NCBI RefSeq assembly: GCF_002015075.1
Contig: NZ_MUXZ01000036.1
Coordinates: 1-21,418, forward strand
Direction: 5' to 3'
DNA from: Canicola haemoglobinophilus
GTDB taxonomy: Bacteria; Pseudomonadota; Gammaproteobacteria; Enterobacterales; Pasteurellaceae
Length of the DNA stretch: 21,418 nt
Position numbers and translations under genes: made by a program. The notes below the pieces were generated by a model. That model ran no database searches. It saw only the letters and a program-made list of their open reading frames with translations, and had not been told where the DNA came from. Position 1 is the first letter of the stretch; each line of letters begins with the position of its first letter. This document shows positions 1-6,716 of this stretch, piece after piece.

Positions 1-1
1 T

Positions 2-301
2 TATTATAGTTGGGCAAATGCAACTGGATATTTTCTAACTCCAGAAGCAGCAAGAAAGTTACTAACACATTGTCACGAATGGGTTTATGAAGTTGATACA
101 CAAATGGAAAGATATTGGGAAACCAAAATTCCTTATTTATCTATAATTCCATTCTGCGTTGAGCCTGATTTGCCTATGGAGAGTAATATTGCGATGAATA
201 GGGATAAAAAGACATTAAAGGTGAAATTAATGAGGGAGTATTTTAATTTTATAGATAGAGTTGAGAGATTTAAATTTTTGTTCAAAATTTCTATCAGATA
301 A
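2..301 (+). CDS. Glycosyltransferase family 25 protein, 5'-truncated by window edge
   Basis: The frame is open from base 2 to a TAA at 299-301, giving 99 visible residues. The methionine codon at 104 is internal: the upstream codons read ATGYFLTPEAARKLL, which matches the C-terminal part of GT25 (Lex1/Lic2A/LgtB-like) enzymes, where a GYxLTPxAAxxLL segment follows the catalytic EDD region. The catalytic half lies outside the window. Family members transfer sugars, often galactose, onto lipooligosaccharide at the cytoplasmic face of the inner membrane. The downstream glycosyltransferase genes on the same strand support a glycan-assembly role; donor and acceptor cannot be read from this fragment. 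The visible end with its basic tail looks intact. Confidence 0.7.
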   Translation, partial: YYSWANATGYFLTPEAARKLLTHCHEWVYEVDTQMERYWETKIPYLSIIPFCVEPDLPMESNIAMNRDKKTLKVKLMREYFNFIDRVERFKFLFKISIR

Positions 302-358
302 AATATTTTTAAATAACTTTTTATCTTATTAAGAGATTAAATATAACAGAGAAAAACT

Positions 359-1352
359 ATGCGATCGTATACTGGATTAGTGTCTGTTTTAGTCTGCGCT
401 TACGATGTAGAAAAATATATTAAAGAATGTTTGGAAGCTATACTCAACCAAAGTTATTCTAATTTGGAAATTATCATTGTTAATGATGGTTCTACAGATT
501 CAACATTATCTATTTTAGAGAGCTTTGCTCAACAGGATAACCGAATTAAGGTTATTAGAAATGAAAATAATCTTGGTTTTGTTGCCTCTCTAAATAAGGG
601 ATTATCATTCTGCTCTGGAGAATTTATTGCTAGAACAGATTCGGATGATATTGTTAATCTCGATTGGATAGAAACAATTTTGCAATATATGCTTGAGGAT
701 AATTCTATTGTTGCAATGGGAGGGCATTTAGAAATTTTAATGTCTAAAGATGCCACAGGAAATTTATCAAAATATTGTAATAATGGCGATATATGGCATG
801 CTCCTTTAACTCATGATGAGATTATTACAGAAATGTTTTTCCGTAACCCAATCCATAATAATTGCATGATTATGCGATCTGATATTTACCATAAATACAA
901 CCTTACCTTTGATAATAATTATATTCATGCTGAAGACTTCAAATTTTGGTTTGAGGTAAGTAAATTAGGAAAAATAGTCAATATAGATAAGGTTTTAGTT
1001 AAGTATAGGGTGCATTCTCATGCAGACATCTTCTTTGTATCATAAAATTCAAAACAGTACTGCAATTAGAATTAGGAGAGAAATTATAGATTATTATTTT
1101 TCTGATGAGAAAAATAATATTAATTTTATGGGTGAAATTACAACTAAGCATATTGAACACATTCTATCAAAAGGAAAAGAAAAAGAATTTAATCAAAGAT
1201 TAATCTATGAGCTTTATTGCTCTTTAAGTAAATATGATCTTTATTCATTTAAGATGTTTTTATTTAAGCATATGCATATTTTTTCATTAAAACAAAAAAT
1301 AAAAATTATCAAACGTTTTATAAGACCATATAAATATAGTAAAAACTTATAG
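359..1352 (+). pseudogene. Glycosyltransferase family 2, frameshifted (one extra base near 1022)
   Basis: The first frame (359-1045, 228 aa) has a GT-A fold N-terminus: VSVLVCAYD at the start, VNDGSTD around residues 41-47, the metal-binding DSDD at 94-97 and the acceptor-side AEDFKFW at 191-197. It then runs into a stop after KYRVHSH. The next frame (to TAG at 1350-1352) continues with QTSSLYHKIQ, the sequence expected after the KYRxHS motif of this family. Removing the G at 1022 joins them into one 330-residue protein, a normal length for the family. There is no repeat tract at the break, so this is an inactivating one-base insertion or a sequencing error. The N-terminal product alone keeps the nucleotide-sugar site but loses about 100 C-terminal residues. 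The likely role is sugar addition to surface glycan; the substrate is unknown. The ribosome site is weak (AGAG about 8 bases before ATG). Confidence 0.8.
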
Positions 1353-1361
1353 GAGCCTTAT

Positions 1362-2264
1362 GTGAACATAGTTCTAAGTTGTGATGAAAATTACTCTCCT
1401 TATTTAGCTGTTAATTTATTGAGCATATTAAAAAACACTAAGTCTACTATAAATTTTTATATATTAGATCTAGGAATTGCTTTTGAAAGTAAAAGTAAAA
1501 TACTAGAAATAGTAAATAAAAATAATAGTAATATCGAATTTATTGGAGTTGATAAAAAAGACTTTTTAAAATTTCCTAGTACTATTTCTCATATATCTAT
1601 TGCAACTTATGCAAGATTAAAAATAGACCATTACTTACCTGCTCTTGATAAAGTTATTTATCTTGATGTAGATACATTAGTTATTAATGATTTAACTCCC
1701 CTTTGGAATGTAGATTTAGATGGTTGTGTCGTTGGTGCTTGTATAGATTCATATGTAGAGTTTGGTTTACAAGGATACAAATATAATATAGGTCTAACAG
1801 ATAAAGATGTATATTTTAATGCTGGCGTTTTATTAATTGACTTGCTAAAATTTAAAAGTCTTGATGTTTATAATAGAGCTATTTCATTTTTACAAAAATA
1901 TCCGAATATAGAATTTCAGGATCAAGATATTTTGAATTTCATACTTAAAGAAAAATCAAGAATAGTAGATCCTGCATTTAATTTCATGCCAACGCTCAAG
2001 AATAGGATGAAGAATAGAGAAAAATTACATGAATATGAAAAGCTAGATCGCTTAATTACTGTCATTCATTACTGTAGTAACGTTAAACCATGGGGAGGTC
2101 TATCAAATCATATAAAATCTTATTTATTCGACTCTCTGTTTAGGGAGATTAAAGATAAGCCAATAATCTGGAATAATCGAGTTAATAGAATAAATTTACT
2201 AAAAAGAATATCTTTAAAAATAAAAGACTTTAGGAATAAAACCATATATAAAATCAAATATTAA
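1362..2264 (+). CDS. Glycosyltransferase family 8 (LgtC-like)
   Basis: This 300-residue protein is related to retaining galactosyl/glucosyltransferases such as LgtC. Visible motifs are MNIVLSCDENY at the N-terminus (nucleotide site), the metal-binding DxD in YLDVDTLV (D102, D104), YFNAGVLL at 151-158, DQDILN at 187-192, and HYCSNVKPW near the C-terminus, matching the HYxxxxKPW motif of LgtC. A basic tail (about residues 270-300) could hold it at the inner membrane. The start is GTG at 1362 with AGGAG at 1351-1355; the overlapping ATG at 1360 is followed at once by TGA and cannot be used. The Shine-Dalgarno overlaps the TAG stop of the preceding GT2 gene, so the two are probably translationally coupled. 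It probably adds a hexose to lipooligosaccharide; the exact sugar is not visible. Confidence 0.9.
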   Translation: MNIVLSCDENYSPYLAVNLLSILKNTKSTINFYILDLGIAFESKSKILEIVNKNNSNIEFIGVDKKDFLKFPSTISHISIATYARLKIDHYLPALDKVIYLDVDTLVINDLTPLWNVDLDGCVVGACIDSYVEFGLQGYKYNIGLTDKDVYFNAGVLLIDLLKFKSLDVYNRAISFLQKYPNIEFQDQDILNFILKEKSRIVDPAFNFMPTLKNRMKNREKLHEYEKLDRLITVIHYCSNVKPWGGLSNHIKSYLFDSLFREIKDKPIIWNNRVNRINLLKRISLKIKDFRNKTIYKIKY

Positions 2265-2280
2265 ACATCTAGAGAACATC

Positions 2281-3499
2281 ATGACATCAGTAAAAAAAAG
2301 AATTTTATTTTTTCATAAAAGCCTAGTTATTGGTGGTGCTGAAGTAATTTTAATTAATTATTTAAAAATCTTATCTAAAAATAATAATTTAGATATAGAT
2401 CTTTGGATTTTAGAAGAACAAATTGAAAATGCTTACATAGAAAAAATCCCTAATAAAATAAATTTACTCTTCTTATTAAAGAGAAAGGATTTAGATATGT
2501 TAAGTCTAAAAGAACAATATTTACTGGCAAGTAAAATAATTAAAAAACTACTAATTGAAAATAAATTTAATCTTATTGTAAACTTTAATAGTCACTTTGA
2601 CTTCTTTTTGGAAAAATACTCCTTAAATATCCCTATTATTCGTTGGGTACATGGTATAGCTCATTGTAATTATTGGGAAAAACATTCTGATTATTTTCAT
2701 TTTATTTTAAAAAAACATCATTGTTTAATAACAGTTAATGAAGAGCTAAAAAAGCACTGTTTAAAAACCCTAAGGCGTTTAAAACTAAAAGATATTCCAA
2801 TTTATAGCATATACAATCCTATAAATATTGAATACATCAAGCAAGCAATGAATCAATCAATCAATATCAGGGTATCTATTGCAAGTATCTAGACTAGATA
2901 TATCAAAGAATCATCTTCAACTAATAAATATTTATGCTAAATTGAAAAAATTAGGAATAAAAGAAAAACTTTTAATTATAGGAGATGGGGAAACTTACCA
3001 GCAGCTTAAGCAACGGATTGCTCAACTAGGTTTAGAACAAGACTGTTTACTTTTAGGTAGTAAATCAAATCCTTATCCATTTATGAAAAATGCCAAGCTT
3101 TTTCTACACACTTCTCTTTCAGAAGGATTACCAACAGTATTAATCGAAAGTATGGTTTGTGGTGTACCTGTAGTTGCTATGGATTGTCAAACAGGACCAA
3201 AAGAGATTCTCAATAATGGTAAATATGGTGAATTAGTTAAATTAAAAGACGAAGAAGAATTCGTACAAAAAACATATAAACTACTTAAGAACAAAGATCT
3301 TTTACAAAATTTTAAAGAAAAAACTCAAATAGCAACAAATAGATTTAGTTTTGATTATGTCGATAAATCTATTAATGCGCTTTTTATACAAATATTTAGC
3401 AATAATTTACCTTTATATACAGAGCTTACCTATTGTCCTTATAAGCCATCATTGATCAGAAAACTAATATTAAGAGTTAATAGATATCTAGTTAGATGA
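2281..3499 (+). pseudogene. Glycosyltransferase family 4, out of frame at a CAAT tract (possible phase-OFF allele)
   Basis: Frame one (2281-2892, 203 aa) carries the N-terminal GT-B domain, with the acceptor-side SLVIGGAEVILINYL at residues 14-28 and IIRWVHG. Frame two (to 3499) carries the C-terminal donor domain: LLQVSRLDISKNH, LLIIGDG, and the E-x7-E region SEGLPTVLIESMVCGVPVVA. The frames change over around 2846-2878, which contains three perfect CAAT units (2854-2865). Deleting one unit gives SISGYLLQVSRLD with no stop and a 404-residue protein of normal length. The TTG at 2879 is thus not a genuine start. As written, neither product has a complete active site, so the enzyme should be off. 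Unit counts of 2, 5 or 8 would be in frame; 3 is not. A one-base sequencing error is the alternative. It lies 16 bases after the GT8 gene, in an apparent operon. Confidence 0.82.
2846..2865 (+). repeat. CAAT tetranucleotide tract inside the GT4 gene
   Basis: Five consecutive four-base units read CAAT, GAAT, CAAT, CAAT, CAAT, so three perfect units plus one variant and one more perfect unit upstream. CAAT is the repeat unit used by the phase-variable lic genes of H. influenzae, although those tracts are much longer. The tract sits at the point where the GT4 reading frame breaks, and a change of one unit moves translation into the downstream frame. Confidence 0.75.
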
Positions 3500-3544
3500 A
3501 GAATACAATTACCACACTCAACTCAAAAAACTAAAATTAGAAAA

Positions 3545-4339
3545 ATGAATAACTACGTAATTAGCTTAATTGATGCCCAAAATAGAAGAGAACATATTAA
3601 AAGAGAGTTTGATAAACACAATATCAGATTTGAGTTTTATGATGCAATAAAACCATCAATAGAACTAGATAAATTAATAGAATATCACATCCCTAATCTC
3701 AAAAAATCAGCTCTTACCCAAGGAGAAAAAGCTTGTTTCATGAGCCATTTTTTATTATGGAAAAAGTGTTTAGAGCAAAATTTAGAATATATAACAATAT
3801 ATGAAGATGATATTATATTGGGCAGTAATGCCGATAAATTTCTAGGTAATGATGATTGGTTAAAAGAGAGAATAACCACTAATAAGTTTATTCTAAGATT
3901 AGAAACATTTCTGATGTCATCAAAGATGGAAAATAGCCAAATACCTGCTTATTTAAATAGAAAAATAAATATCTTAAAAGAGCCTCATTATGGAACAGCA
4001 GGCTATATTATAAGCTCTGATTGTATTAAGGAAGTCATATCAATAATTAAAAATATACCCGACTCAGAATTAGATGCTATAGATCAAATATTATTTAATT
4101 ATCTGCTTACTCAAAATACTATTTCAATATATCAGTTATCTCCTGGGGTGTGTGTTCAAGAACTACAAATCAATAAAAAATCTAGTCTTTTATCTAGTGA
4201 CTTAGAGGCTGATAGAAAAAAAAGATACAACGAACAAAATAAAAAAGGTATAAGATATAGAATAATGAAAATAATTACAAAGCCTAAACGCATGCTAAAT
4301 AAATATTTAGCTAAAAAGTATATAGTCAAATTTGAATAA
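3545..4339 (+). CDS. Glycosyltransferase family 25 (Lex1/Lic2A-like)
   Basis: This 264-residue protein begins with the typical GT25 N-terminus NNYVISLIDAQNRREHI. It continues with ALTQGEKACFMSHFLLWKKC (residues 56-75), the catalytic EDD at 87-89 (ITIYEDDIIL) and HYGTAGYIIS at 148-157, in the order seen in Lic2A, Lex1 and LgtB. Family members are inverting transferases that add galactose or a related sugar to lipooligosaccharide. The C-terminal 45 residues are strongly basic, consistent with peripheral membrane binding. The ATG at 3545 was chosen because the conserved N-terminus starts there; no good Shine-Dalgarno precedes it. No tetranucleotide tract lies at its 5' end, unlike lic2A. It is the last glycosyltransferase of the run. 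Specificity is not predictable from the sequence. Confidence 0.88.
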   Translation: MNNYVISLIDAQNRREHIKREFDKHNIRFEFYDAIKPSIELDKLIEYHIPNLKKSALTQGEKACFMSHFLLWKKCLEQNLEYITIYEDDIILGSNADKFLGNDDWLKERITTNKFILRLETFLMSSKMENSQIPAYLNRKINILKEPHYGTAGYIISSDCIKEVISIIKNIPDSELDAIDQILFNYLLTQNTISIYQLSPGVCVQELQINKKSSLLSSDLEADRKKRYNEQNKKGIRYRIMKIITKPKRMLNKYLAKKYIVKFE

Positions 4340-4367
4340 CAATTTGAGCCTATCCCGCAATTTGTGT

Positions 4368-4409
4368 AAATACCTGTTTCTGAGATAATACATCTAGGCA
4401 CAGGTATTT
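4368..4409 (+). terminator. Inverted repeat after the glycosyltransferase cluster, possible terminator
   Basis: Perfect 10-base arms AAATACCTGT (4368-4377) and ACAGGTATTT (4400-4409) enclose a 22-base loop, and the right arm leads into TTTATT. It lies 29 bases after the last glycosyltransferase stop. The large loop and AT-rich stem make it a weak intrinsic terminator; it could also be a remnant of a small repeat element. Confidence 0.4.
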
Positions 4410-4580
4410 TATTATGAACGAAAACAACTCCATACCTTGGCAATCGGGCATGCCATAAATTGATTTTATTACGCAAAAACAAAATGAAAAAGTTAGCGTT
4501 TAAGTTGAAATGTGAGCAAAATATTCAACGTGAGTTTTAGTCTTTACAAATCCTTTTGCCCATCCCCTCTTTTTATCCAT
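4410..4580. other. Intergenic stretch with no supported gene
   Basis: The only in-frame pieces are very short. An ATG at 4414 gives a 14-residue peptide ending at 4458, and reading on past its stop gives IDFITQKQNEKVSV before another stop. This might be the decayed tail of a lost gene, but I do not recognise it. No RNA gene or insertion-sequence end is evident. Confidence 0.4.
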
Positions 4581-4608
4581 AAAAAAATCCCCCTCATCAT
4601 GAGGGGGA
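4581..4608 (-). terminator. Strong intrinsic terminator, minus strand
   Basis: TCCCCCTCAT (4588-4597) and ATGAGGGGGA (4599-4608) are perfectly complementary 10-base arms around one central base. On the minus strand the stem is followed by seven T residues (A run at 4581-4587). On the plus strand it is followed only by GAAAATAA-like sequence, so it works leftward. No minus-strand protein gene lies upstream of it, which is why a small RNA is proposed. Confidence 0.75.
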
Positions 4609-4674
4609 AAATAACCTAAGGAACCAATTTTTTATCAAACAACTGCGGCGAGTTGCTATCTTATTAGGTGCGCT
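4581..4674 (-). ncRNA. Candidate small RNA divergent from luxS
   Basis: On the minus strand a TATGAT hexamer (4685-4680) would start RNA near 4673. The RNA would contain ACCUAA (4669-4664) pairing with UUAGGU (4619-4614), an inner CAACU/AGUUG hairpin with loop CGCCGC, an A/U-rich stretch, the anti-Shine-Dalgarno-like GGUUCCUUAGG, and finally a strong GC-rich terminator with seven U residues. The total is about 93 bases, with no convincing reading frame. The -35 is poor (TTATGT at 17-base spacing), while a near-consensus CRP site is centred about 75 bases upstream of the inferred start, which fits a CRP-dependent promoter. I do not recognise it as a known RNA family. The terminator is seen directly; the promoter, function and Hfq dependence are inference. 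Confidence 0.45.
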
Positions 4675-4739
4675 ATACTATCATAAAAATTTAAAAATCT
4701 TTACATAAATTTACAATTATTGACAATAATCTTAAAAAT

Positions 4740-4755
4740 CATGATCTAGATCACA
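4740..4755. promoter_or_regulatory. CRP (cAMP receptor protein) binding site, near consensus
   Basis: CATGATCTAGATCACA matches 14 of 16 positions of the ideal CRP palindrome TGTGATCTAGATCACA, with a perfect 12-base core TGATCTAGATCA. It is flanked by A/T-rich sequence on both sides, as usual for CRP sites. It lies 132 bases upstream of the luxS start codon and about 67 bases from the TATGAT hexamer of the candidate minus-strand RNA. It could serve either direction. Confidence 0.7.
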
Positions 4756-4797
4756 TAATATCAAGGATATTTTTTCTGTGAGAGGATGAAAATCAAG

Positions 4798-4828
4798 TTT
4801 TCATTATCTTGAAAATTTACGGTATCAT
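4798..4828 (+). promoter_or_regulatory. Possible luxS promoter
   Basis: TATCAT at 4823-4828 is a fair -10. TTTCAT at 4799-4804 (18-base spacing) or TTTTCA at 4798-4803 (19) could be the -35. A start near 4835 would leave an mRNA leader of about 50 bases. The match is modest, and the CRP site lies about 87 bases upstream of that start. Confidence 0.35.
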
Positions 4829-4886
4829 AGCGTTGCAAGCAATTATCCTTGCAAATCCCCCCTTAATTATCTCTAAAGGACAAATT

Positions 4887-5393
4887 ATGCCATTACTTGA
4901 CAGTTTTAAAGTTGATCATACAAGAATGAACGCACCCGCTGTGCGTGTAGCAAAAACGATGCAGGCCCCAAAAGGTGATAATATTACAGTTTTTGATCTC
5001 CGTTTTTGTGCACCTAATAAAGAAATACTCTCTCCAAAAGGAATTCATACCTTAGAGCATTTATTTGCAGGATTTATGCGTGATCATTTAAATAACGAAC
5101 AGGTTGAAATTATTGATATTTCACCTATGGGATGCCGTACAGGATTTTATATGTCATTAATCGGTACACCCAATGAGCAACAAGTTGCAGATGCTTGGTT
5201 GGCTTCAATGCAAGATATTTTAAATGTTAAAAACCAATCTGAAATTCCTGAGCTAAATGAATATCAATGTGGCACTTATACCGAACACTCATTGGAAGAT
5301 GCACATAATATTGCACAAAATATTCTTAATCGTGGTGTTGGTATTAACAAAAATGAAGATTTATTGTTAGATGACAATTTACTAAATCCTTAA
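4887..5393 (+). CDS. luxS: S-ribosylhomocysteine lyase, AI-2 autoinducer synthesis
   Basis: LuxS cleaves S-ribosylhomocysteine to homocysteine and DPD, the precursor of the AI-2 signal, as the last step of recycling S-adenosylhomocysteine in the cytoplasm. The 168-residue protein starting MPLLDSFKVDH is of full family length. The metal ligands are in place: His54 and His58 in HTLEH, with Glu57 between, and Cys128 in YQCGTYTEHS; the catalytic Cys83 is in MGCRTGFYMS. The start at 4887 is set by the conserved N-terminus and by AAGGA at 4876-4880, six bases upstream; the open frame reaching back to 4809 is not part of the protein. purT follows 35 bases later, so they may be cotranscribed. Upstream lies the CRP site shared with the candidate small RNA. 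Confidence 0.97.
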   Translation: MPLLDSFKVDHTRMNAPAVRVAKTMQAPKGDNITVFDLRFCAPNKEILSPKGIHTLEHLFAGFMRDHLNNEQVEIIDISPMGCRTGFYMSLIGTPNEQQVADAWLASMQDILNVKNQSEIPELNEYQCGTYTEHSLEDAHNIAQNILNRGVGINKNEDLLLDDNLLNP

Positions 5394-5428
5394 ACCGAAT
5401 AGCAAACACAATCTCAAAGGATAAAAAA

Positions 5429-6610
5429 ATGGCAAAATTAGGAACAGCTTTAACCTCTAAAGCGACAAAAGTAATGTTACTTGGCTCAGGAGAGCTGGGC
5501 AAAGAAGTCGTCATTGAATTACAACGTCTTGGCGTAGAAGTGATCGCTGTGGATCGCTATGAAAATGCCCCTGCACAGCAAGTTGCGCACCGCTCTTATA
5601 CGATTTCCATGCTTGATGGAGAAGCATTAAAAGCCTTGGTTGAGAAGGAAAAACCAGATTATATTGTGCCAGAAGTAGAAGCGATTGCGACATCAACACT
5701 CGTTGAATTGGAACAAGCGGGCTTTAATGTTGTTCCAACAGCTAAAGCGACACAATTGACGATGAACCGTGAGGGTATTCGCCGCCTTGCCGCAGAGGAA
5801 TTAAAACTACCGACCTCAAATTATCAATTTGTAGATAATTTTGCTGATTTTCAAAGTGCGGTAGAAAAAATTGGTATTCCTTGCGTTGTTAAGCCAATTA
5901 TGTCTTCCTCTGGGCATGGTCAAAGTATCTTAAAAAGTCAAGATGATTTACAAAAAGCATGGGACTATGCACAGCAGGGTGGTAGAGCTGGAGCGGGTCG
6001 AGTAATTGTTGAGGGCTTTGTTAAATTTGACTATGAAATTACCTTACTCACAGTTCGCCATGTGGGTGGTACCTCCTTCCTTGCACCAATTGGACATCGT
6101 CAAGAAGATGGCGACTACCGTGAATCTTGGCAACCTCAAGCAATGTCAGAGCAAGCTCTCGCTAATGCGCAACATATTGCAGAGAAAATTACTACCGCAC
6201 TTGGTGGGCGTGGAATTTTTGGCGTCGAAATGTTTGTATGTGGAGATGAGGTTATTTTCAATGAGGTATCCCCTCGCCCTCATGATACTGGTATGGTAAC
6301 GCTAATTTCACAAGAACTTTCTGAATTTGCTCTCCATGCCAGAGCAATACTGGGCTTACCAATTCCTGAGATTAATTTGATTAGCCCAGCAGCATCAAAA
6401 GCGATTGTTGTTGAAGGTAAATCTAACCAAGTACAATTTGGTAATTTATTTGAGGTATTACAGGAACCCAATACTAACATTCGTTTGTTTGGTAAAGGGG
6501 AAGTTAATGGACATCGCCGCTTAGGTGTTATTCTTGCTCGTGATATTTCTGTTGAGAAAGCCTTAGAAAAAGCAATGCGTGCTTATAACAAGTTGGAAAT
6601 TGAACTGTAG
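5429..6610 (+). CDS. purT: Formate-dependent phosphoribosylglycinamide formyltransferase 2
   Basis: PurT makes formyl-GAR from GAR, formate and ATP in purine synthesis, a folate-independent alternative to PurN. The 393-residue length equals that of the E. coli enzyme. The N-terminal GAR-binding domain has VMLLGSGELGKE (residues 15-26). The ATP-grasp domain follows, with TMNREGIRRLAAEEL, VVKPIMSSSGHGQS (ATP loop), RVIVEGFV, and the metal-binding GIFGVEMF and FNEVSPRPHDTGM. The C-terminal domain includes KAIVVEG and RRLGVILA. AAAGGA at 5416-5421 is well placed before ATG 5429. It lies close behind luxS and is followed by an intrinsic terminator. No PurR operator was recognised in the short gap. 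Confidence 0.97.
   Translation: MAKLGTALTSKATKVMLLGSGELGKEVVIELQRLGVEVIAVDRYENAPAQQVAHRSYTISMLDGEALKALVEKEKPDYIVPEVEAIATSTLVELEQAGFNVVPTAKATQLTMNREGIRRLAAEELKLPTSNYQFVDNFADFQSAVEKIGIPCVVKPIMSSSGHGQSILKSQDDLQKAWDYAQQGGRAGAGRVIVEGFVKFDYEITLLTVRHVGGTSFLAPIGHRQEDGDYRESWQPQAMSEQALANAQHIAEKITTALGGRGIFGVEMFVCGDEVIFNEVSPRPHDTGMVTLISQELSEFALHARAILGLPIPEINLISPAASKAIVVEGKSNQVQFGNLFEVLQEPNTNIRLFGKGEVNGHRRLGVILARDISVEKALEKAMRAYNKLEIEL
5854..5862 (+). repeat. DNA uptake signal sequence core (Hin type)
   Basis: Exact AAGTGCGGT followed by an A-rich stretch, as in the extended uptake signal, inside purT. This 9-mer is recognised during natural transformation in the Haemophilus lineage. Confidence 0.85.
6194..6202 (-). 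repeat. DNA uptake signal sequence core (Hin type)
   Basis: ACCGCACTT, the exact complement of the uptake core, inside purT. Confidence 0.85.
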
Positions 6611-6661
6611 TTTGTGAAACATTAAATCAATGTTCTAAATATCAACTTTGAGCCTAAAAAT

Positions 6662-6708
6662 AAACCGCACTTTTTACTGTTTTCTCAAAAAAGTGCGGTT
6701 TGTTTTTT
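6662..6708 (+). terminator. Intrinsic terminator formed by paired inverted uptake signals
   Basis: Arms AAACCGCACTTTTT (6662-6675) and AAAAAGTGCGGTTT (6688-6701) pair over 14 bases around a 12-base loop and are followed by six T residues at 6703-6708. Each arm contains an exact uptake core in opposite orientation (6664-6672 and 6691-6699), a common arrangement at gene ends in Haemophilus. It lies between convergent purT and acrB. On the minus strand the stem is followed by a T-rich run too, so it may stop transcription in both directions. Confidence 0.88.
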
Positions 6709-6716
6709 ACTTAAAT

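Noticed and set aside
1020..1352. Separate 110-residue gene starting at ATG 1020
   Set aside because: Its sequence continues the GT2 protein directly after the KYRVHSH motif, with no ribosome site; it is the frameshifted C-terminus.
2879..3499. Separate gene starting at TTG 2879
   Set aside because: It lacks an N-terminal GT-B domain and a ribosome site and begins mid-motif (LLQVSRLD); it is the second half of the GT4 gene.
4156..4482. Minus-strand 108-residue frame overlapping the GT25 gene
   Set aside because: Much of it lies antisense to a well-supported GT25 gene, there is no ribosome site, and I recognise no domain.
4720..4759. Plus-strand promoter using TTGACA at 4720
   Set aside because: No acceptable -10 lies 16-18 bases downstream; CATAAT at 4754 is too far away.
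4809..4886. N-terminal extension of LuxS
   Set aside because: LuxS begins MPLLDSF with AAGGA just upstream; the extension is not part of the family.
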